From assembly GCA_049800095.1 (NCBI GenBank), contig JBARJD010000139.1, forward strand, positions 1 through 49,094: DNA of 49,094 nucleotides. The letters are read 5' to 3'. The notes under the pieces were generated by a model, which saw nothing but the letters and a program-made list of their open reading frames with translations, had not been told where the DNA came from and made no database searches. Numbering within the stretch: position 1 is the stretch's first letter; each line of letters begins with the position of its first letter. Origin of the DNA: JAKIWV01 sp049800095 (lineage in GTDB: Archaea; Thermoplasmatota; Thermoplasmata; Lutacidiplasmatales; UBA184). The translations under genes and the position numbers were made by a program. Positions 40,236-48,153 of this stretch are shown here, piece by piece.

Positions 40236-41378
40236 TCAATGGCCGAGCCGGTAGGACCGGCCTTTCCATTGGACGGGACGGCCGCGGATACCCCGGCCGA
40301 GCGCGACGAGCACGAGGACGAGGTAGTACCCGACGGCCACGGGGAACAGGAGACCGTAGGCACCGGAGCCCCGGGCCGCTCGGTTGAACGCGACATGCTT
40401 TCCGAACAGCGCGACCCAGAGGAGCGCCCCTGCCACCGTCACCCAGAGAGAACCGGTCAGCCATCCAATCGGAAGGAGAGTGAGGGGCAGCCAGTACAGC
40501 GTCACAAGGGCCACGGCGAAGAGGACCTGACGGGCCGCGGAGAAACGGACGCCGGAGACCGTCTTGAGGATCCCTTCGTACATATCGTCGGGAGTCCGGT
40601 ACATCCGCGTCGTTAGGAGCTCGGGGGTCCAGGCGACCCGAAGCACCTTCCCCGCCGAACGGAATCGCTGGGCGAGCGCGACGTCCTCTAGCACGCGATC
40701 GTGGATCGCCTGGTGTCCCCCGGTCCCTTCGTACGCCGTCCGACGAACCAGCAGGAACTGGCCGTTGGCCATCGCCGTCTTCGAGTCCGCCCGGTTCACG
40801 CGCGGGGTCCGGAAATAGGTCAGCACCATCTGGATGTAGAACGGGAGCACGATTTTCTCCCAGACACCCACCATTTCGATTCGACTCGCGAAGGTCACGA
40901 GATCGGCCCGGTCGCGCTCGGCCCACTCCACCGCCGTCCAGACCGCGTCCGGACCGGGCCGGACATCCGCGTCGGTGAAGAGGAGGTACTCGCCGCCGGC
41001 CCGGTGTGCGCCGTTCCAACAGGCCCAGCTCTTTCCCACCCATCCCTCCGGCAGCGGCGGTTCTTCGAGCAGACTGACCCGGGGTCCTCGGGCCTGCGCG
41101 ACGGTCCGTGTACCGTCCGTCGAGCCTCCGTCGACGACGAGGATTTCGAGATTGGGATAGGTCTGGGAGAGGAGGCCCTCAAGGCACGCCCCGAGATCCT
41201 CTTCCTCATTCCGGGCCGGGATGATCACCGACACGAGGGGGGAGGTAGGGGGCGACGCCGCGGAACGCGGGCCGCGGGGGTGAGGCATCTGGACGGCCAG
41301 ATAGAGCGGAACGCCCTGCGCGACGAAAACCAGAATCGCGTAGGCAACGAGCAGGACCGTCCACGCGACCGAGAGCAT
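40236..41378 (-). CDS. Membrane glycosyltransferase, family 2
   Basis: The 380-residue protein has an N-terminal membrane helix, a GT-A catalytic domain (VSVIIPARNEEEDLGACLEGL, VVDGGSTDGT, FTDADVRPGPDAV as the DXD motif, DRVLEDVALAQRF), and C-terminal membrane helices (from about 295) ending in VQWKGRSY. This resembles carotenoid or hopanoid-type glycosyltransferases such as HpnB and CrtQ, but lipid glycosylation is only inferred. It is divergent from the helicase gene. Confidence 0.85.
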   Translation of the reverse strand: MLSVAWTVLLVAYAILVFVAQGVPLYLAVQMPHPRGPRSAASPPTSPLVSVIIPARNEEEDLGACLEGLLSQTYPNLEILVVDGGSTDGTRTVAQARGPRVSLLEEPPLPEGWVGKSWACWNGAHRAGGEYLLFTDADVRPGPDAVWTAVEWAERDRADLVTFASRIEMVGVWEKIVLPFYIQMVLTYFRTPRVNRADSKTAMANGQFLLVRRTAYEGTGGHQAIHDRVLEDVALAQRFRSAGKVLRVAWTPELLTTRMYRTPDDMYEGILKTVSGVRFSAARQVLFAVALVTLYWLPLTLLPIGWLTGSLWVTVAGALLWVALFGKHVAFNRAARGSGAYGLLFPVAVGYYLVLVLVALGRGIRGRPVQWKGRSYRLGH

Positions 41379-41442
41379 CCCTCCGCCGAAGCGGGCCCCT
41401 AATTAACAGGCGGCCGCTCGGTCGGCACCGAGGCCCGACGCG

Positions 41443-43047
41443 ATGCCGACCGTCTCGCATCCCCGAATCCGACCCGACGTGCTGGAGGAGCGCGCGTATC
41501 AGTCCTCCATCGCCGAGGCGGCGATCAAGGCGAACACGCTCGTCGTGCTCCCGACCGGACTCGGGAAGACCGCGATCGCGCTCCGCGTCGCGGCGGAGTT
41601 CCTCCTGAGAGAACCGACCCGGTCGATCCTGTTGATGGCCCCGACCAAGCCGCTGGTCGCGCAGCACGCCCGCAGCGTCGCGCAGACCCTCTTCTGCCCT
41701 CCGCCGCTCGTGCTCACCGGAGAGATCTCGCCCGAGCGACGCCAGACCCTGCTCTCCCCACCTCAGGTCGTCGTGGCGACCCCCCAGGTGATCGCCAACG
41801 ACCTGGCCCAGGGAAACTTTCCACTCTACACGTTCTCCCTTGTAATCTTCGACGAGGCGCATCGGGCCGTAGGGGACTACCCGTACGTCGCGATCGGGCA
41901 GGCGCTCCGGGCCACCGACACCCGCGCGCTCGCCATGACGGCCTCGCCCGGCTCCCAGCGCGAACGAGTCCAAGCCGTGTGGGCGAACCTCGGGATCGAG
42001 CATTTCGAACTGCGCATCGCAACGGATCCCGATGTGGCACCGTATACTCACGGAACGCAGGTCGAAACTTTCCCGGTCCCCCTCCCAGCGGAGGTGCGCC
42101 AGCTGAGCGTGTATCTCCGAAGCGTCGTCCAGAAACAGACGGAGATCCTCCATCACACCGGATATTTTCCGAGCACGAACCCAAGTCGTCAGGAGCTGCT
42201 CGCCGTCGGTTTCACCCTGCGGCGTGAGATCGCCGCCGCCCGCAAGAGGGGTGAAAATCCGGACGGCCGCGTCTGGCAGGCGGTCACGGCGCAAGCGGTG
42301 GCGATGAAAGCCTTACACGGTCTCATCCTGGCCGAGACCCAAGGGGTCGAGGCGCTCCGCAAGTACCTGGGCGGTCGGGGGGAGAAGAAGAACGGACGGG
42401 TGCGCCCGTCCGACCGGGCCTTCCTGAGCGATCCGGACATTGTCGAACTCCAGCGCAAGCTCGACGGCCTGGACATCGAGCACCCCAAGCTCGCCGCCGC
42501 GGTGGAGATCGTCACGAAGGAGATCGCGTCCAATCCGTTGGCCCGAGTGATCCTCTTCGCGCACTACCGACAAACCGCCGATACGTTGGTCGAGCAGTTC
42601 GCGAAGCAACCCAACCGCCCGGTCCGAGCGGCTCGGTTCGTGGGTCAGGCTTCCCACGGCACCGATACCGGGCTGTCCCAGAAACAGCAGGTCGACCTGC
42701 TGGACCGATTCCGGAGCGGCGAAGTGAACTGTCTGGTGGCGACCTCGGTGGGGGAGGAAGGACTCGATATTCCTTCGACGGACCTCGTGGTGTTCTACGA
42801 ACCGGTGCCGGACGAGGTCCGGACCATCCAGCGTCGGGGAAGAACGGGCCGATACCGGGCCGGACGCGTGGTCGTCCTGATCACGACGGGCACCCGCGAT
42901 GTCGGTACCTACCTCTCGGCCGGCCGCAAGGAACAGCGCATGCACGAGATGCTGGAGAAGGTGGAGGCGCAGTCCCGCAAAGGTCCCCTCACGCCCCCTC
43001 CCAAGCCGACCGTTCAGTCGACGCTGGACGAGGTCTCCTCGTCCTGA
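41443..43047 (+). CDS. hef: Hef-type SF2 helicase without the nuclease domain
   Basis: Archaeal Hef processes stalled forks with a DEAH helicase joined to an XPF-type nuclease. Here are the helicase motifs: VLPTGLGKTAIAL (Walker A), IFDEAHRAVGDY (DEAH), AMTASPGS and, in domain 2, TSVGEEGLDIPSTDLVVFYE and QRRGRTGRYRAG. The protein stops at 534 residues, so the usual nuclease and HhH region of about 200 residues is absent. It ends in PTVQSTLDEVSSS, like a PIP box (QSTLxxFF) without the aromatics. Known helicase-only versions exist elsewhere. No frame-shifted nuclease follows. Confidence 0.88.
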   Translation: MPTVSHPRIRPDVLEERAYQSSIAEAAIKANTLVVLPTGLGKTAIALRVAAEFLLREPTRSILLMAPTKPLVAQHARSVAQTLFCPPPLVLTGEISPERRQTLLSPPQVVVATPQVIANDLAQGNFPLYTFSLVIFDEAHRAVGDYPYVAIGQALRATDTRALAMTASPGSQRERVQAVWANLGIEHFELRIATDPDVAPYTHGTQVETFPVPLPAEVRQLSVYLRSVVQKQTEILHHTGYFPSTNPSRQELLAVGFTLRREIAAARKRGENPDGRVWQAVTAQAVAMKALHGLILAETQGVEALRKYLGGRGEKKNGRVRPSDRAFLSDPDIVELQRKLDGLDIEHPKLAAAVEIVTKEIASNPLARVILFAHYRQTADTLVEQFAKQPNRPVRAARFVGQASHGTDTGLSQKQQVDLLDRFRSGEVNCLVATSVGEEGLDIPSTDLVVFYEPVPDEVRTIQRRGRTGRYRAGRVVVLITTGTRDVGTYLSAGRKEQRMHEMLEKVEAQSRKGPLTPPPKPTVQSTLDEVSSS

Positions 43048-43077
43048 CGGGAACGCAACCGGAAACGGGCAGGACGG

Positions 43078-43575
43078 TCAACGGCCCGTGCTGCCGAAGC
43101 CGCCCTTCCGGTCGGTGGTGGGTCGGACCATCCCGGCTTCGAAGCGCGTAGGATACTCCTGGGCAACGCGGACCTGTCCGATCCGGTCCCCACTCTGGAT
43201 CTGAAACTCTCCGGGAAAGAGGAACGTCAACGGGACCTTCACTTCGCCGGCGTAATCGCGGTCGATCGTCCCCGGCGCGTTGACCATGAGGACGCCCCGG
43301 CTGCTGAGACCGCTCCGCGGTCTCACCTCCAGGAAGGTCCCCGGTGGAGCGCGCAGCCGGAGGCCGGTCCGTACGAGTGTAACGGAACCGAACTTCAACA
43401 CGGCCGGCTCGGCCGCGTGCAGGTCGAAGCACGCGGATCCGAGAGTCGCCTTGGACGGCAGAGGCGGGGGCGCGACACCGGCCACGGGCTCCGCGAGAAC
43501 GGCATGAATGGGGACCCGATGCGGCGTCGCAACCTGTCGTCGGCGAGTGGTCTTCCGTTTGAGAGGCCGAGGCAT
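43078..43575 (-). CDS. dut: dUTP diphosphatase
   Basis: dUTPase keeps uracil out of DNA. The trimeric-type motifs are visible: GSACFDLHAAEP, RPRSGLSSRGVL, NAPGTIDRDYAGEVKVPL, and the C-terminal motif V DRKGGFGSTGR. Bacterial/archaeal trimeric dUTPases are normally about 150 residues; this has 165 with a basic N-terminal extension (MPRPLKRKTTRRRQ). The ATG at 43575 lies about 25 bases after a TATA-like CGTTATCTTTCC (minus strand, 43594-43605). The long in-frame ORF upstream is readthrough. Confidence 0.93.
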   Translation of the reverse strand: MPRPLKRKTTRRRQVATPHRVPIHAVLAEPVAGVAPPPLPSKATLGSACFDLHAAEPAVLKFGSVTLVRTGLRLRAPPGTFLEVRPRSGLSSRGVLMVNAPGTIDRDYAGEVKVPLTFLFPGEFQIQSGDRIGQVRVAQEYPTRFEAGMVRPTTDRKGGFGSTGR

Positions 43576-43961
43576 GCATCCGTTGAACGAGCTGGAAAGA
43601 TAACGGCGCGGGGACAGAACGCACCCCTTTCGTGCGTACCCCCGCGAGGGCCGGGAATCCCTTCCCGAGTCGTCCGCCCACGTAGGAGCCTCCGCGGGAG
43701 GGATGTGACCTAAAAGTTCAACGCCGCGAGAAAACGGCGAGGAACGAACGCGGCGGGTGGAAATTCGCTCCGCCGCCACATGGGGGTGGAGGTGGGGTGA
43801 GTTCTGCCGCAATGCCCACCGACCGGCGCGCAGAATCCTCTCGGGTCTGCTCGGCGGAGCCGTCACTTCCCCGAATAGATACGCGTCGGAAAGAGTCGGA
43901 GGTGTTCATTCTATTAAACTAAATCAACAGCTTTATTAAGTGACGGCTTTATGGCCTGGCC
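43576..43961. other. Gene-less stretch between dut and arsR
   Basis: This 386-base gap holds no convincing gene. It contains two small GC-rich hairpins: CGCCG/CGGCG at 43722-43739 and GCGGCGG/CCGCCGC at 43750-43776 with a 13-base loop. A TATA-like CCTAAAAG lies at 43710-43717. The last 60 bases are markedly AT-rich and hold the arsR promoter. An RNA gene is possible, but I see no known RNA family. Confidence 0.5.
43932..43940 (+). promoter_or_regulatory. TATA box of arsR
   Basis: TTTATTAAG lies about 25 bases before the arsR ATG in an AT-rich segment, predicting a leaderless mRNA. A second TATA-like GCTTTATGG at 43946-43954 is too close to the ATG to be used. Confidence 0.6.
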
Positions 43962-44270
43962 ATGGACACCTTCTCTGTCCTGGCAGAACCGCGCCGGCGG
44001 AGGGTCGTGGAGATTCTTGCCCAGAGGGGCCAGCTGAGCGCGTCCCAGATCTGCGACGAGTTCGACGTGACTCCCCAGGCAATATCCCAGCACCTCAGAG
44101 TGCTGAGGGAGGCGAACGTGATCCGGATGGAGAAGAGAGCCCAGCGAAGGCTGTACGCGTTCAATCCGCAGTCCATGAACCAGATCCACGTGTGGGCCGC
44201 CGATATGGCCAAGATGTGGAACACCCGGCTCGACCGGTTGGACAAGACGCTGAAGGAGGAAGCCGTATGA
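43962..44270 (+). CDS. ArsR/SdpR-type HTH regulator
   Basis: The 102-residue winged-helix protein has the ArsR pattern: FSVLAEPRRRRVVEILAQRG, SASQICDEFDVTPQAISQHLRVLREANVI and a short C-terminal helix. No metal-binding cysteines are seen. It overlaps the following AHSA1-domain gene (ATGA at 44267-44270). This pairing is a known, widespread gene couple in which the regulator controls the partner and itself. Codon choice is slightly less GC-rich than neighbours, possibly marking transfer. Confidence 0.88.
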   Translation: MDTFSVLAEPRRRRVVEILAQRGQLSASQICDEFDVTPQAISQHLRVLREANVIRMEKRAQRRLYAFNPQSMNQIHVWAADMAKMWNTRLDRLDKTLKEEAV

Positions 44271-44758
44271 ATCAAAACGGGAGGAAGGAAACCACGGACG
44301 GAGAGCGTAGCGCGGTGAGGATATCGAGGGACTTCGACTTCCCGCGGGATGCCATCTTCAATATGTTCACCGACTCAAAGAAAGCGGCGAAGTTTTGGGG
44401 CCCCGAGGGCGCCGTCAAACTCGTCTTCGAGTTGGACCCCCGGCCCGGAGGTGCGATTAGAATTCATGACCGCAACGGCGAGGGGGTCACCCACAAGACG
44501 TCGGGGACCATACTGGAGATTGTCGTTCCAGAGCTTCTAGTCTTCCGGAGCGCCACGACACCCGGGGAGGGCATCGCGCCTTGGGAGGCGCTGCAAACGG
44601 TGACGTTCGAGGAGCTCAGCTCCCAGAGGACGCGAGTGACCGTCCTGGTGAAGATTCTCGAAACTGGCTCTTTCCCGGGAGGCGTCGAGTCCCTCGAAGA
44701 GGGATTCCAAGGAGGATGGGGAGAGACCCTCGATATGTTGCAGAAGGAACTGCGCTAG
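44267..44758 (+). CDS. AHSA1/SRPBCC domain protein
   Basis: The 163-residue protein has the START-like AHSA1 fold: FPRDAIFNMFTDSKKAAKFWGPEG, DPRPGGAIRIHDRNGEG, TSGTILEIVVPELLVF and GGWGETLDMLQKEL at the C-terminus. These proteins bind hydrophobic ligands in a deep cavity, and activity is unknown here. It is translationally coupled to the ArsR gene. The longer in-frame ORF upstream overlaps that gene and is not used. About 260 bases without a gene follow before PadR. Confidence 0.88.
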   Translation: MNQNGRKETTDGERSAVRISRDFDFPRDAIFNMFTDSKKAAKFWGPEGAVKLVFELDPRPGGAIRIHDRNGEGVTHKTSGTILEIVVPELLVFRSATTPGEGIAPWEALQTVTFEELSSQRTRVTVLVKILETGSFPGGVESLEEGFQGGWGETLDMLQKELR

Positions 44759-44980
44759 GTCCTTCGTATCGGTTCAGCCGAGGACGGACGTCCGCTCTCC
44801 AGACGCCCTCCTCCACTGGCGGCACAGAAATGGACGGAGGTCAAGGGGCGTAGGGACCTCGCCATCGCATTGTCCCTCCGCAACGGACGGGCAGGGCCCG
44901 TCTCCAAGCGGGGGAACCGAGCCCTGTGATCGCGGACTCGGGTCGCTCACGGCCAGACATTCCATCCAGTGCGTTACACC

Positions 44981-45013
44981 TAAATACAGGACTCGAAATT
45001 CCGATATCGGAAT
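44981..45013 (+). promoter_or_regulatory. PadR promoter with perfect 16-base palindrome
   Basis: TAAATAC at 44981-44987 is the TATA-like box. The perfect palindrome ATTCCGATATCGGAAT at 44998-45013 sits between it and the predicted transcript start, eight bases before the padR ATG. That position would let a bound dimer block polymerase. The likely binder is the PadR protein encoded next, acting as an autorepressor; this is inferred from position. Confidence 0.65.
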
Positions 45014-45021
45014 AACGAGCC

Positions 45022-45429
45022 ATGTGGGGACGAAAGAAGAGGGGCCTTCGGAACTGGGTGGTCATGATTCTGCGACGGCAGGCGCGGAATGGCGCCGAGA
45101 TCATCGATGACATGGAGGTCATGACCCACGGATGGTGGCGCCCCTCTCCCGGCTCCGTCTATCCGCTCCTGGAAGAGATGGTGAGCGACGGCACGCTGCG
45201 GAAGCGCCCCGACAGTCGCTACGAATTGGTCAGCCCCCCGGACTTCGAGCAATGGGGACACGGGTGGAGAATGGCCGGGGGTCCCCGGACCCCCCTGGAG
45301 ATTGTGCAGGAGATCTCGGGACTTACCGCGTACCTTGAAGACCTCCGACGCTCGCAGCCCAGCGCCACCCAACCGATCCAATCCGAGCTCGACGCGGTGG
45401 CCGAACGACTTCGAAAACTGAGGAACTAG
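45022..45429 (+). CDS. PadR-family transcriptional regulator
   Basis: The 135-residue protein has the PadR winged helix: LRNWVVMILRRQARNGAEIID, WWRPSPGSVYPLLEEMVSDG and LRKRPDSRYELV, followed by a C-terminal helix for dimerisation. PadR proteins usually repress genes of detoxification or transport until a ligand binds. The gene lies 10 bases before the ABC exporter ATPase gene on the same strand, so it probably controls the exporter and itself. Confidence 0.88.
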   Translation: MWGRKKRGLRNWVVMILRRQARNGAEIIDDMEVMTHGWWRPSPGSVYPLLEEMVSDGTLRKRPDSRYELVSPPDFEQWGHGWRMAGGPRTPLEIVQEISGLTAYLEDLRRSQPSATQPIQSELDAVAERLRKLRN

Positions 45430-45439
45430 GAGAACATCC

Positions 45440-46459
45440 ATGCTACCAACGCAAGCGATCAACGCCGAGAATCTGGTCAAGGTCTACAACGGCACCGTGA
45501 AGGCGGTGGATGGGGTCTCCTTCCAGGTCACTCGCGGGGAGATCTTCGGATTTCTGGGACCCAACGGGGCGGGAAAGACCACGACGGTCTCGATGCTGTC
45601 GGCCGGTCTTCGCCCGACCGCGGGGAGTGCGGTCATTGACGGCCTCGAAGTCGGCTGGGACCCGGAAGCGGTCAAGCGGCGCATTGGAGTGATCTTCCAG
45701 GAATCCACGGCCGATGGCGACCTGACCGGCCGTGAGAACATCGAAGTGGCGGCCGGGTGCTACGGCATAGCGGCCTCCGAGGGCCGCAAGCGAACCCAAG
45801 CGCTGCTCGAGCAGATGCAGATCACGGAAGCGGCCGACCGGTTGGCGAAAACGTACTCGGGCGGGATGCGACGGCGGCTGGAGTTGGCCGTCGGTCTCGT
45901 CCACAATCCAAAAATCTTGTTCCTCGACGAGCCGACGCTGGGCCTCGACCCGCAGGGTCGGAACGGGTTCTGGGGCTTCATTCAGAAACTCCGGAAGGAG
46001 CAAGGCCTCACGGTGTTCGTCACGACACACTACCTGGACGAGGCCGACACGATGTGCGACCGGCTCGCGATCATCGACCACGGCAAGATCGTCGCCACGG
46101 GTACGCCCACCGAGCTCAAGGACCGGCTCGGCGGAGACATCGTGACGGTCAAGACCGCGGTCGGCGCACCGGATGTGACGGCCCTGATCACCTCGTTACG
46201 CGGGGTCACGGGCGTGCAGAAGCAGGACGGCACGTACCGGGTCAAGGTTGCGAGCGGCGAGTCCTTCGTGCCCTTGGCGGTGGAGGCCTGCGATAAGGCG
46301 GGCGCCGGCGTGACCGGGGTCACGGTCAAGCGACCCAGTCTCGACGAGGTGTTCCTGGAGTTCACCGGACGTGAATTCCGAGAGGAGGAGGGTCCGAGCG
46401 CGACGGACCGCGCGATCATGGTCCAGCGGGTTCAGAACCGGATCGGAGGGCGGCGCTAA
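45440..46459 (+). CDS. ABC-2 type exporter, ATP-binding subunit (second system)
   Basis: The 339-residue ATPase has Walker A FLGPNGAGKTTT, signature YSGGMRRRLELAVGL, Walker B ILFLDEPTLGLDPQ and the H-loop TTHYLDEADTMCD, all typical of DrrA-like daunorubicin-type exporters. A C-terminal domain of about 110 residues follows. It is adjacent to a PadR regulator, a common arrangement for multidrug exporters. The stop codon overlaps the permease start (TAATG). The substrate is unknown. Confidence 0.92.
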   Translation: MLPTQAINAENLVKVYNGTVKAVDGVSFQVTRGEIFGFLGPNGAGKTTTVSMLSAGLRPTAGSAVIDGLEVGWDPEAVKRRIGVIFQESTADGDLTGRENIEVAAGCYGIAASEGRKRTQALLEQMQITEAADRLAKTYSGGMRRRLELAVGLVHNPKILFLDEPTLGLDPQGRNGFWGFIQKLRKEQGLTVFVTTHYLDEADTMCDRLAIIDHGKIVATGTPTELKDRLGGDIVTVKTAVGAPDVTALITSLRGVTGVQKQDGTYRVKVASGESFVPLAVEACDKAGAGVTGVTVKRPSLDEVFLEFTGREFREEEGPSATDRAIMVQRVQNRIGGRR

Positions 46460-47310
46460 TGCTGCGCGAACTGGCCGCGCTGACCCGCCGGGAGTTCCTC
46501 AAGCTGGCCCGGAATCCCCAGGCGATCTTCACGGCCCTGCTGCTGCCGCTGCTGTACCTGCTCCTGTTCGGTCAAGGGTTCAACATCAACCCGACGGAGT
46601 TCCTCCCGCCGGGGACCCCCCCGTCGGTGATCAAGGGCATTCTGGCCGCGTACTTCCGCGGGGCGCCGAATTATTACTCGTACTTCGCCGCCGGGATGGT
46701 CGGCTTCGTGGCCGTCACCGCGACCCTGTTCAGCGGCGCGAACGTGATCTTCGACAAGCTGTTCGGCATCTTCAAGCGGGTCCGGGGGACCCCCGCACCC
46801 TCCGCGGCCGTCTTCGGGTCCCGGCTGATCGCCGCGTCGACGCAGCCGATCCTGTTGGCGTTCTTCGTCCTCGGCCTGGCGCTGCTGTTCAAGCACGTCC
46901 CGGGCCTCACCGGGATGACGGTCACCGCGTCGGTCGGGATTGTCGGCGGCCTCGAGATCATCGTCGCGATCGTCCTGCTCTCGCTGATGTTCGCGACGCT
47001 CTTCCTCACGTTCGGGATTCTCATCGAGAACCCGCAGATGTACTTCGCCGCGGTGAACCTGCTTAACTTGCCGGTCCTGCTGACGTCGGATGCGCTGTAC
47101 CCGTGGGGAGCGATGCCCCACTGGCTGCAGAGCGTGTCGCAGTACAATCCCGTCTCCCTGGCCGTGAACGTGCTTCGAGAGACGCTCTTCGGGTCCTCGG
47201 TGTATCCGTACGCGCCGGGGATCTACCTCCTGGGGCTATTCGGCTGGGCGGCCGTACTCGGTACCATTGCGCTGCTGCTCGTCCGACGGGCGTTGCGCCC
47301 TCTCAACTAA
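46459..47310 (+). CDS. ABC-2 type exporter, membrane subunit (second system)
   Basis: The 283-residue permease begins LRELAALTRREFLKLARNPQ and has about six hydrophobic segments (AIFTALLLPLLYLLLFGQGF, SYFAAGMVGFVAVTATLF, ILLAFFVLGLALLF). The conserved-type loop FDKLFGIFKRVRGTPAP and the late LPVLLTSDALYP are typical of the DrrB/ABC-2 family. It would form the transporter with the preceding ATPase. Its end overlaps the convergent bat-type gene by eight bases. Confidence 0.92.
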   Translation: MLRELAALTRREFLKLARNPQAIFTALLLPLLYLLLFGQGFNINPTEFLPPGTPPSVIKGILAAYFRGAPNYYSYFAAGMVGFVAVTATLFSGANVIFDKLFGIFKRVRGTPAPSAAVFGSRLIAASTQPILLAFFVLGLALLFKHVPGLTGMTVTASVGIVGGLEIIVAIVLLSLMFATLFLTFGILIENPQMYFAAVNLLNLPVLLTSDALYPWGAMPHWLQSVSQYNPVSLAVNVLRETLFGSSVYPYAPGIYLLGLFGWAAVLGTIALLLVRRALRPLN

Positions 47311-48055
47311 CCCGACTCGGGGATGGCCGTCCGGAGTCCACGACGGGGTCCGATTCGACCGCCCGGGGGGCCTCGCTCGTCGCGAGGAATCGGGCGACGA
47401 GCCGGCCCTCCGCCCGCCGGAGCATCTTGCTCAACGCCGGCGGGCTCTGACCCGTCAGCCGGGCGAGTCGCGTGAGCGAGAGGCGCCGGGGCACCGCGTA
47501 GTATCCCATCGCCCAGGCCCGGGAAACGATGCGGCGTTGTCGGTCGGTCAACTCCTCGGAGCCGGCGGGGCCCCCGTACGGCCGTCCCGAAGTCCGAAGG
47601 ACCTGGAACGGCATCCCTTCGCGGGTGAGTCGCGCGACGACCTTGCGGAGCGCCGCGTCTTCTCCGTAGAACGACGCGACGGTCCGCGTGGGGTCCGCAC
47701 GGAACGGGGCGATCGGGGTGATCTCGCCGCCGGCGACCGTCAGCAAGCGAGCGATCGTGGCGGGATTCCGCTGGCGCACGAGCACGATGTAGTCCCGCGT
47801 GCGTGGCCGTCGCTCCACGAGCTCGAGACTCTCGAGCCCGTACAACCGCCGTATCCGCCGGGATTCTCGCGCGAGCTCGGCCGCCGTGCGCAGTGGTCCT
47901 CTCCGTCGAACGCGGAGCAGTTGGAGCCGCCACCCCCGTTCGAGGCGGAGGGTCTCCAGGAGCTCGACTTCCTCGTAGCGGGAAAAGAACCCGTGCGGGA
48001 TCAGTCCGATCGCCTCGAGGTCTTCGGTCTTGAACTCGAACGAGATCGTCTTCAT
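47303..48055 (-). CDS. HTH_10 (bacterio-opsin activator-like) regulator
   Basis: The 250-residue protein ends with a helix-turn-helix of the HTH_10 family: ELTDRQRRIVSRAWAMGYYAVP and RRLSLTRLARLTGQSPPALSKMLRRAEGRLV. The N-terminal ~170 residues form a ligand- or partner-binding domain without a recognised name. These regulators are common in euryarchaea, often many per genome. It faces the ABC exporter genes and is divergent from the ubiD gene. Target genes cannot be told. Confidence 0.82.
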   Translation of the reverse strand: MKTISFEFKTEDLEAIGLIPHGFFSRYEEVELLETLRLERGWRLQLLRVRRRGPLRTAAELARESRRIRRLYGLESLELVERRPRTRDYIVLVRQRNPATIARLLTVAGGEITPIAPFRADPTRTVASFYGEDAALRKVVARLTREGMPFQVLRTSGRPYGGPAGSEELTDRQRRIVSRAWAMGYYAVPRRLSLTRLARLTGQSPPALSKMLRRAEGRLVARFLATSEAPRAVESDPVVDSGRPSPSRVS

Positions 48056-48121
48056 CGGATGGGTAGGTCCAGCACAAGGTTCTCCTGTAAACCCTCTTAG
48101 TTCCGCGATTACCGACCGTCT

Positions 48122-48131
48122 GTTAAATAAC
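48122..48131 (+). promoter_or_regulatory. TATA box of the UbiD-family gene
   Basis: GTTAAATAAC lies 22-32 bases before the ATG at 48154, predicting a leaderless transcript. Confidence 0.6.
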
Positions 48132-48153
48132 GAGGCGGACTGAGCGAGGGCCG

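Noticed and set aside
40181..40396. N-terminal extension of the aldehyde dehydrogenase
   Set aside because: It overlaps the glycosyltransferase gene, has no ALDH similarity, and would bypass the TATA box at 40209-40216.
43576..43961. RNase P or SRP RNA in the large gap
   Set aside because: I could not find the conserved sequence blocks of these RNAs on either strand; only simple hairpins are visible.
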